Below, piece after piece: positions 46,501-58,500 of a stretch of DNA of 64,000 bases (positions within the stretch are counted from its first letter, which is position 1; each line of letters starts with the position of its first letter). The notes beneath the pieces were generated by a model. The model did not search any database, had not been told where the DNA came from, and saw only the letters and a list, made by a program, of their open reading frames with translations. The DNA lies in contig OX365955.1 in NCBI GenBank assembly GCA_947247005.1, positions 19,573,322 to 19,637,321 on the forward strand, written 5' to 3'. The stretch is from Spisula solida. Its lineage: Eukaryota; Mollusca; Bivalvia; Venerida; Mactridae. Made by a program: the position numbers and the translations under genes.

Positions 46501-49500
46501 AGATTCAAATCAATATATGATATGATCATCAGTGAACTGGAAACAATTTATGCTAATACCATCTAGATGTAACATACTGACTCACTGAATCTATTCATGT
46601 TACATTGAATACTGCTTTCAACTTTATATGAGCAAGGAAACAATTTTAGTGATATAATAAATTTAACTCTGGATAAAAGTTTAGACATATGTTAGGTATG
46701 TGGGTTTCTCAAATATTTGGTTATTTTAGATTATTATACTGATTTATTTTTTAAGTTGTTCGTCAACTTATATTAATTACTCTCAACATCCCATTCTTGA
46801 TATAACGGAAGAAAAGAGCAGCCAATGTTCCCTATCACCAGGTCTAGGAAAGTGTTACATTTACAGATCATCTCACTGCAAATTTAAACATCTGTATAAT
46901 TACAGATTGTGTAATCTGTATAATTACCTATTTTGTAATCTGTATAATTACAGATTTTTTAATCTGTATAATTACAGATTTTGTAATCTGTATAATTACA
47001 GATTTTGTAATCTGAAAATTTACAGATTTACTTTTGAAAATCAAAGTTACATATTTGAAGATATAAACACTGATTCGTGTATATTTAGATGGGGGTGTTA
47101 TGTACATGTTTTATAATATTATCATGTAATACGTAAAAAAAGTAAAATATAAAATATTTGAAAGTCAATATTTTGGAAAATGAAGCACATTTTCTACATT
47201 TAATAATGAGTTACTTTCAATATTAAACCAAATAAAACTGTGATTTTTTACTTAAACTTGTTTTCTTATACTTTAAGCCGTCTTTTCTGTATATTTACAG
47301 ATTGAACTTTCTGCAAATTTACAGATGATCTGTAAATCAAACACTTAAAAATGTGTTAGTGCACAAAACATGCAGATTAATATTCATGTGATATAAACCC
47401 ACATCAATAAATATAGAAAAAACACTTGATAAATCATGAATGATATCAATATATTCCCTGTTAATAACATTTTGAACTTCCTAATTCCACATTAATTAAC
47501 AGTCACTAACGTGAAATGTGAAATATTGTCAATACATTCAATATACATGATTTCCAATCCAATGGTGTTATCAGGACAAGAAATCCTTCATTTCCTGAAG
47601 CACATACAGTTTATAGATTGTCCTGGATTTAATCATCAAACACTACTATTTCTCCAGAAGCAACTGCTCCACATGTGAAAAAGCATTTATATCAAAATCC
47701 ATGAAATTTAATATCCACGTAAATATTCAGTTTAAAATTGACAGTATATAATAACCATTCATAGTCGATTTTTCAATAGTTATTGTAGCGGATAGAGCAA
47801 ACTTACAGAGCTAGAGTATGTGTACAAGTAGTGATGATGTAAAACAGTTATATACCGCTGTACGACTTGGTAACATCACTGACATATCAACCCTAGTGAA
47901 CACAGGTGTCGACATCAACACACAGGACACGGTATAGTAATCATATCATAACCCTTTCCCCCATATACACATGTTGTTGACCTATCTACCTTTTCTCTGT
48001 GCAAGCTTATAACAATGCATACACAAATCCCTCACTTATCCCTGTTATTGGTGGGAACCCTGTAGATGATGTGTGGGAAAACCCTGTAGATGATGTGTGT
48101 TATGTATAATGTTCAATGATTATACTGTATGTATCATTATAGTCTGTATGGAGATACTATCCGACCAACAATTTTTGACAGTTACGTCATTTTGTCAACA
48201 ATTTATATATAATCAGGGTATATCCCCAACGGATTAATGATTTTATTAAATAGAAGTATGTCGTTATCCATTCTAATTGTCCAAACAAAACATGGTTCTG
48301 TGGATGTGTTGACTGCTTCTCACACAGGCGGTCCAAGTTCAAAGCTTTTGGTAGACAAACTATATGAATGTCTTTTTTGTACAATATACGGGACACATAT
48401 TTTATGATTTAATTCAATAACGAATTTGAAAATATTCTTTTGCCTTATGATTAATAAAAGCTCTTAAAAATCACATTATCTCTAAAACAGGTTTAGAACA
48501 GACATTGCATTCTCATTATTCTGAAAAAAAATACTCACTACAATAATCTAAAACGCGTTCTTAGCCCTTCAAATTAGCCATCTTAAGTTTAGTGAAATGG
48601 CAAAGATATAATTCATTTTTCACACATAATTTGTATTCAATTGCAAAATAGTTACGAGCGGGAAAAAGTTACGCTGACGGGGTTCGAACTCGATACCTTT
48701 CAACTACTAATACTGCCCGTTATCCTCTCGACTACGATATCATATTGAGATTATAGGTAAAGAAAAACAATGATAATCTACATTTTTGTAGAACAATTAA
48801 TAAAGTAAACATTGGATTGTAAACACAATGTGACGTCACTGTCAGGTATCCCTGGTCGAATAGTAGTATACACAATATAACAAACTACACTAAAACTTCC
48901 ATACCTTAAACTTCACTAAAACTTCCATACCTTAAACTACACTAAAACGTCCATACCTTATACTACACTAAAACATCCATACCTTATACTACACTAAAAC
49001 TTCCATACCTTATACTACACTAAAACATCCATACCTTATACTACACTAAAACTTCCATACCTTATACTACACTAAAACATCCATACCTTATACTACACTA
49101 AAACATCCATACCTTATACTACACTAAAACTTCCATACCTTATACTACACTAAAACTTCCATACCTTACACTACACTAAAACTTCCATACCTTAAACTAC
49201 ACTAAAACTTCCATACCTTATACTACACTAAAACATCCATACCTTATACTACACTAAAACATCCATACCTTATACTACACTAAAACTTCCATACCTTATA
49301 CTACACTAAAACATCCATACCTTATACTACACTAAAACATCCATACCTTATACTACACTAAAACTTCCATACCTTATACTACACTAAAACTTCCATACCT
49401 TATACTACACTAAAACTTCCATACCTTATACTACACTAAAACTTCCATACCTTAAACTACACTAAAACTTCCATACCTTAAACTACACTAAAACTTCCAT

Positions 49501-52500
49501 ACCTTACACTACACTAAAACTTCCATACCTTATACTACACTAAAACGTCCATACCTTAAACTACACTAAAACTTACATACCTTAAACTACACTAAAACTT
49601 CCATACCTTATACTACACTAAAACTTCCATACCTTACACTACACTAAAACTTCCATACCTTAAACTACACTAAAACTTCCATACCTTAAACTACACTAAA
49701 ACTTCCATACCTTACACTACACTAAAACTTCCATACCTTATACTACACTAAAACGTCCATACCTTAAACTACACTAAAACTTCCATACCTTAAACTACAC
49801 TAAAACTTCCATACCTTATACTACACTAAAACTTCCATACCTTATACTACACTAAAACTTCCATACCTTATACTACACTAAAACTTCCATACCTTACACT
49901 ACACTAAAACTTCCATACCTTAAACTACACTAAAACTTCCATACCTTAAACTACACTAAAACTTCCATACCTTACACTACACTAAAACTTCCATACCTTA
50001 TACTACACTAAAACGTCCATACCATAAACTACACTAAAACTTCCATACCTTATACTACACTAAAACTTCCATACCTTAAACTACACTAAAACTTTCATAC
50101 CTTAAACGCTTCTGGCTCAAACACTAAAGCAACCTAAACAGGTTCTCCAGTCCCGGAAAAATGATGATGTACTAGTATACAGTAGATGACTTGAATTGGT
50201 AGATGGCTCAAACAATTCCCAGACTAAACATGTAAAGGCAGTTTGAGGCGACGCATTTAGCATCCTTTTATCAGAGTATTGTAGGTACACAGATTAGGGG
50301 TCATGGAATAAAGGGTTCATTCTATCATTCCATCATTGATTCACTATGTGAGACTTTTAATAAGATTATGAAATATTGAGGTTAGAATAGATGAACTTAC
50401 TGCACAAAGTATGCTTCCCATCCAGAATGCCTGATACAATATATTAGGGGATTTATCCCCGGCCGCAAAGCGTATTTTTGCTTTTTCGCCACAACAAAGT
50501 GAAAATGTAACTTTTTTGCATTGTTACATTTTCTTATTATCGCTTTGTTGTGGTGAAAAAGTGAAAATACGACATGGCATTAATCAGCCACCATAGTTTG
50601 TCTGATATACTTTGTATGAAAGTATTGGAGATCTAGATTCATCTTTATTGTATATTTGTTATGTGTTGCACCATAAAGAGCATTGCTAACTTTCTAATTA
50701 CAATGTACAATAATCATCTAGTTTTCTCAAATTTTGAATGGACAAGGGGAGAGAACTTTGATTAGACATGTTTAAATTAAACTGCCTGATATTTTATATA
50801 TAGAATGGAGAAAGCGCTCTACATGTAGCAGCATGGCATGATCATCCAGATATTGTTACACTGATTATAAACACAGGCGGCAATGTCAACATACAAAACA
50901 AGGTTGGTATTCATCATTTTTTTCAAACCATTTTCAACAAATTTTCAGCCATCCGACATGGCAGTCAGCTGACCTAACCATTTTCGTGGAGTTATTTATT
51001 CAACAGTACTTACTTATAAGTCAACAAGCAACTTACAAGTTCCCTTCTTAATTAATGTCATAGGTGTTCAAATTGGCTTTACAGTTGGAAAATCATTGTG
51101 AAATATTATACATATGCTGCATAATCTTGTCATAAAAGAGACATTGTTCATTTTCAGAGACATGTGACTCAATGGACTAGTTTAATGCGTAAAATATAAT
51201 ATGAATAGTTACGATGGTCTTATCGGGGTGTGGTCATCAGTGATTGCCCCTTATTAGACCATGGTGATGGCGCCACATTTACTGCAGGCCTTGAATTAAA
51301 GCTACATAATAAATTTTATATTGTGTAGTTTCGCTTGTTTGGAGAATCATTTCTAGACTAGATAAAACAGATTTTGAATTTTGCTGTAATTATGCATGGT
51401 TTTATAATTGTGTTCTACCCATATTATTTTGATTTGCATGTTTTTATCTATTTCAAATTATTTTAACCCTGCCTTTGGCATTTCACTGTTGGAACTAGGT
51501 CATTCAGCTTGGGCATTCAGCTTTTTGATTGCTGAAACTGGTTCATTTAGTATTTCGACAGCTTGGACATGGGAGGATCATAACTTGTTTAGTTGGGCAT
51601 TGTGCCTTGTATGTTTTTATGTTTTCTGTGCTCGGCTGGTTAAGCTGAGTGCTGCCTTCCCTGTCTGACTTAATATTATCTTTTTTAATAGAGATTGTTA
51701 AGCCATTTGAATATATTATATAAATTGTGCATGGTATAAAGGTGGTACATGTATATTAAATGATATTAGGACTTATGACTTTTGAAATGAGGAGTATGTT
51801 TAACTGATATGTTGTAGTTGATATACATGTACAGCTTGCACATTGTGTGTACATGTATAATATAAATGTTAAACTCTGATTTCTCACCAGAATGGACAAA
51901 CACCATTACACATAGCATCAACATACGGCTATACTGATGTTGTAAGGAATCTTCTAGAGGCACATCCTGATGCACAAATATCTACCAAGGTACCACAACT
52001 GTCTTATACTCTCTAGTCTAATAAATATTGTTTGCCTGTTCATTAGGGCCAATCTGAAATCTCCCTATTAATTAAAAAGTTCGCTTCGAGTGCGGGAGGT
52101 CTCTGGTTCGATCCCTTGCGTATCATACCAAAGACGAAATAAAAATGGTACCAGAAATTCCCTAGCTAGACGCTCAGCATAAAAGGGAAACTGGCTTCTC
52201 ATCTCTCATACCCTCGTGGCGATGAATAACATCTGGAAAGAGGTGTCGAGAGTGATTAATATAAGTTAGAAAAACTTGTTTCACAATCATTGAATCAACC
52301 TTAAATAAATTAGTATAAACTAAAATACCAAATACAACTGTTTGCCTGCGCAAAGATCAACAACAAATTCATTCAATTATTATAAACAATATTTCATATT
52401 TGTATTTCGTCATTGCAATTATCATGCTAGAGTTACCTTGTATACATTTGTAACTATTTGTACCTGGTATACATATTGAACTAGAGCTATCACTGGAGTG

Positions 52501-55500
52501 ATGAATCATACCCCCCAGCACTGCCTTGACACAGGAATATTATTTAAAGTTTGAGTCTAAAGAACACATTTGATGAAACTTCTAAAATCTAGTAAGAAAT
52601 GATTAAATTACAGACCAGACACGACTTGCATGACTATATAACATTTGACCTCTAAGTGTGACCTTGACCTTTGAGCTAGGGACCTGGGTATTGTGCATGA
52701 CACACCATATTGATGTGGGGAACATCTGTACCAAGCCCATTTAGAAACGACAATGTTACAGAGCGGACACGACTTGCATGACTAGGGACCTGGGTCTTGC
52801 AAATGACAACTGTCTAGATATGTTCAACATTTGTACTAAGCAATTTTAAAATCCAGCAAAAAACGACAAAGTTACAGAGCAGACGCGATTTTGCTAACAG
52901 ACTAACAGACCAACCAACCAACATGGTGACTCCAGTATACCCCCTTCAAACTTTGTGTGCATGGTATAATTAATGGGTGATTAATGGTTGCAATGTTACA
53001 TTATAAGAATACGGTAAACTTGACTATACGTCATGTTGTTATATATACATGTTGTTATATGTACATGTTGTTATATGTACATGTTGTTATATGTACATGT
53101 TGTTATATGTACATGTTGTTATATGTACATGTTGTTATATGTACATGTTGTTATATGTACATGTTGTTATATGTACATGTTGTTATATGTACATGTTGTT
53201 ATATGTACATGTTGTTATATGTACATGTTGTTATATGTACATGTTGTTATATGTACATGTTGTTATATGTACATGTTGTTATATGTACATGTTGTTATAT
53301 GTACATGTTGTTATATGTACATGTTGTTATATGTACATGTTGTTATATATACATGTTGTTATATATACATGTTGTTATATATACAGTACTCAGAGATGAC
53401 AGCCCTACATCTAGCATGTTTAAATGGTCATACAGATACTGTTAGATTGTTGTTACGACATGGAGCTGATCCAGATATACTTGATGTGGTATGTATAACA
53501 ATATGTGACCTTTACATTGAATATGATGACCTCAAAATGGATGGAAAAACCAATCCCTACAAATGTTAGAAAATTGTTCAAGTTCAAAACTGACATATTT
53601 TGCATAGTTTCATACAATCAATTGAAATTATAATACAATAATAATATATTTCTCTTTAGTATTGTTTTAAACTGTTCAGCAGTACTACCCAGTCACGTTT
53701 ATCCTGACACAAGGTCAACCAGCAGCTACCAGGAACTATTGTGGGTGGCACAGTGGTCGAGTGGATAACGCACTTGACTACTGATCGAGAGGTCCCGAGT
53801 TCGAATCTCGGCCAGGACACTTGGTCATTTCTGAAACGCTTTTCAGTGTTTCCCACCCAACTAGAGACAAACTGGTTGGAAACCCAGAGGTAGTCACGCG
53901 TGTATCGGTGCTATACACCGGGCACATTAAAGAATCATGGAGTCTATACGGAACGAGCTAGGGTGACGCAGCTGGATTCCTTGTACTACAACTCTTTCTC
54001 TTCTACTTGCTGTCCTTTCAGCAAAAACACAGGACCCCATTGGAAATAAGTCCTTGCACTTTCATGGGTTATTCTTGACTGCAAGGCCTAAATAATTACA
54101 CATTTTGAACTCTACCACTAGGCTATCGGGGTGGATACTAAAACTTATGATAAATTAAAGTTGCAACGAGTCAGTTTGGTTGATGAGCCAACCAAACAAC
54201 ATAGACTATATGTACATGTACTATCCTTGCAGATAGATAAACCAGATATCTTAGACTACATGTACATGTACTATCCTTGCAGATAGATAAACCAGCAGAG
54301 TTTTATGCCAGTAATTCTGACATCCATGAGGTCTTTGATGAAGAGGAACAGAGGCGATTGTTACAGCGATATGTCACAGAGCTGGACTTTGACCTTGACA
54401 AATCCATGCAGGAAATGAGCTTAAAGACATCGGCAAAGAGAATTAGGAACAAAAAGTTGAAGTACAGTCGAGCACACAAGAAAAAGATGAAACTGAATGT
54501 GTTTGACCGCCTCACTCGGAGCAAATCTCAATTCTTCAAATGATAAATTTAAAGAGTCAATATTTGAAGTTGGTTCTAATAATAATTCTAACACTGTATT
54601 TTGCTCCATGTAAACGTATAGAGCTGTAACGTTATCTAATAAACGGTATATCACGGTAGAATTTCGGCTGTTTAATTTATCTCCTGCGTATAATTCGCAA
54701 TTTTTATCAATGAAATTTACGTCTTGTTTATTTATTTATGACGTCATGAGTTGTGACGTCGCCGTAGAGCGCGACGTTTTGTGTAATTTTCTTTTCGTAG
54801 CGTTTCTGTTTATTTATTCGATTATATTTAAATTCTAGCAACATGTTATTGCATGTATCAATTCATATGCGTATACGTGAAATACGTAATGGGAATTTGG
54901 CGTTAAATAAGCATCAGTTTGGCGACAAATAAAGATAATAGTAAAGCTAAAAAATCCAGGGGCGTACGTTGCGATTCTTTGAACAGTGGAAGTTGTCTAT
55001 AGCAACATGATATATAACTCCCCAACTTCGCAAACAAAACAGTCTGTATAAATTTGTGCAAATTACACGTGTTAGAATGCAAATAGATCGCTGTTTTGCG
55101 TGATATACCGGTGAATAGATCACGGTTTGTCGTTCATATGCATAGTTATTAATCACTCAGGCCTACGGCCTTCGTGATTAATTCCTACGCATATGAATTC
55201 TAAACCGTGATCTATTCACCGGTATATCACGCAAAACAGCGATCTATTTCCTAAATACAGTACTTTAAGATTGTAACTTCTTCTTCTATTTTGTTTTACT
55301 ATAGTCAAAATATTGAAGTTTTTCACTAAGATGCTTTGTAAATACCAGCCCAATCCTATATAAGCTACAAACTAACTGAGTATATTATACTTACAATGCC
55401 ATTCAGTTGATATAAATCTTTGTTTTTCTGTATTTGTTCAGCAAGTTTGATCTGTAGTTCTTGTAATACAACATTTTCTTCCTCCGAGGTGATCTGACCC

Positions 55501-58500
55501 AGCAACCTTGGTACCGGCGGTGGTGGTAGAGGAGCTAAGTATGATCCTGTACCAGACTGTAATATATAGTATGGAGAGTTTAACCTGATCCTCCATCTTC
55601 TATTAACATAATTTTACAGCTGATATCTTGTCTATATTTTAAACTGTAATTAACTGTGGTTGTATGTTTTAATAAGCTGACGAATACGCTCAAGGTGTCG
55701 TACATCACAAATCTAAATGATTGATACTGCATGTTTGCTCACGGAAATATATATATATTCAACACAAGAACCTTGTAATGTATCCATGCATAAAGCCTTA
55801 AGGTAAGTATCAGGTCAATATCTCTGCATTACACATATCTTTATGTACAATGCAACACAAAAATAGTAAGACAAAATGTTGGTTCCATATCCAAACAAAA
55901 CTATGTACTTGAAGCCTATATGTTTGGAACAAATGTTTGGAACAAATAGACAAACTACTAACTCATGGATTACTGATACAGCAAGGTATGAAGGAAAACC
56001 GTGCGTGCAGCAGTGCAAGAGCTCAGTCATAACACGTAACATATCTTTGGGTGCGTATTTTTGTTTTGTTTTTAAGATAAATAACATACATTTTGTTGAC
56101 TACATTACAACATGATTTCAAAACAGATCTGAGATCATATTAAGGTAGATAATTCTGGTCTCCAACTGATATCAAAATCAGCTTTAAATATAAGATATGT
56201 GAGATTGAAACTTAACATGGTACTTACAGCAATACCAATCAACATGTTCTCTCCAACAACAAACTGCATTCTTAATCCAAACAACCCGTTCATACTGCGT
56301 ATCTAAAATATAAACACACAATGTAAACATCATCAACTACATCAAGTCAGGGTCTTTGTTCACTTACACTGAGATTGAACGGAAAAAGAAAGGCTCACTA
56401 ATTTTATTATTTCAATACTGAATGTGATAAACATTCAATATGTACATTTCAAACTTCAAAGATCAGGGGTGTCAACAGGGCCAAATTAAAAATCAGGAAA
56501 ATTGTATGCTGCCGACCATTTTTGCCAAACAAGAGGCCTTCAATGACATTGTGTCCATAATAAACTCAGTTTGTATTAAAAAATTCTTAGAGCAGTTTCA
56601 ATTCACTATAACTTTGCCATTTCTTGAAAAAAAATTGTCAAATAACTTTCATTTTTGTCAGAAGCCTTAAAAAACTGCTCTTTCAGAAATGATAAATCCG
56701 AATTCCGGATAAATCTGGAAAATTGACACCTCTGAAAGATATAACATGCAGGGGTTCCATTTGACTCTGGAGTAGCGTTGAAATTTCCAAAAAGCCATAT
56801 TTTGACCCTCAGGCTCAATATTGTAACGTGCACCGGACAGACGGACACCAACAAATCCCGTCAGTGAAAAGCTAGCACACCACTAAGGGTGATTTGTTGG
56901 CCTTATATATACCATTCTACTCGCATGACAACCTACAGAGTTTACTTTGCGCATAATTATCCAATTACCTCCCTTTATGCACCCAACAACCGTTACAATA
57001 TTATGGTTTGAACGACCATTTTCTCTTAAAAGCATGGATATTTTGGCTATAAAAATTAGGTAGAATTTAATCAAAAGTATCAAAATGACCCTTCAGGTTC
57101 AGAAGCTAGTGGAATCTCTGTAATATGATACTTAACTTGCATTTCTTTTATGTTCTATGTATGGTCTCATTTACCAGTCAACATAATATCCTTGTTAGAC
57201 ATAATCAGACAAAGAATATAATAAGATAAAGAATGTATGCCCACAAAACATCAATAAATTATGTTTAACACACATTCATACTGTTTGTCGGAATCCCTCA
57301 AACCTTAAGTCATTAGTATACACTTATTTCATGTCTGTTTGGTAAACAGTCAAAACTATTGTCCGAGGTATCGGGGAAGACTTTTGAACTGTTGCTCGAG
57401 GCCGATAGGCCGAGGGCAACAGTTCAAAATGTCTTCCCCGATACCGAGGGACAATAGTTTTGACTGTTAACCCAAAATAGATATGAAATAACTGTTTTAT
57501 TACCTAATACTCTATATAACTACAGTAAAGTTCTACTTATACAACAAACAAAAAGGATATTTCTAAGACATTTTGTCATACTAATAGCGGATATTTTTTG
57601 TTATAAATTCAAGACTGTCATTATCCCCATGATTTTATTATCAAACAAATAAAATCGGCATGTAATAAAGCAAAAAGGGACAAAACATTGTTCAAGAGTT
57701 ATATTAAAAATATGCTATCAATCTAGCAGGGTGTTTTTGCAGGAATTTATATTGCGCATCGTAGTGCGCAGGTAACAGTTCATCCAGGGGTGTAACAGTC
57801 AAAACTGTTGCCCTCCTGGCAATGAACTGTTTCATACCTGAATCTAAAAATAAACATTAAGACATGAAATAGTCAAAAATAACGAATTACTCGTTATATA
57901 GAGTGCTAGGTAATAATAAGACTTATAGGATAGTTGGACTGAGGTAAAAAATACTACTATACTTAATTCCATAATTCATGGGTGTTAGAATACTAGTTGA
58001 GACAAAATAAGCCACCAAATATATAAACGCACAATAAGTAAGAAAGGAAAGATAAGCCAAGACATACCTTTAACTTATTCATCAGTTGGTTATGTAACTC
58101 ATACTCCAGGAAAGGGAGACTCTGAAACACACAAACATAGATTGATCAATTCTGAAACACACAAACATAGATTGATCAATTCTGAAACACACAAATATAG
58201 ATTGATCAATTCTGAAACACACAAACATAGATTGATCAATTCTGAACACACACAAACATAGATTGATCAATTCTGAAACACATAAACATAGATTGATCAA
58301 TTCTGAAACACACAAACATAGATTGATCAATTCTGAAACACACAAACATAGATTGGTCAATTCTTGAAACACACAAGGATAGATTGATCAATTCTGAAAC
58401 ACACAAACATAGATTGATCAATTCCAAAACACACAAACATAGATTGATCAATTCTGAAACACACAAAGATAGATTGATCAATTCTTGGTTAAACACACAA

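Noticed and set aside
48665..48745. Possible tRNA gene on the minus strand
   Set aside because: A- and B-boxes are present but stems pair poorly; more likely a SINE head.
51408..51668. 86-codon hydrophobic frame in an ankyrin-gene intron
   Set aside because: Could look like a membrane peptide, but has no family match, no supporting splice or polyadenylation signals, and T-rich DNA gives hydrophobic frames by chance.
53033..53569. Open frames of 116-178 codons through the 16-bp array, one running into ankyrin exon 4
   Set aside because: The array is open in all plus frames because the unit lacks stops; only the sequence after the acceptor at 53387 is ankyrin coding.
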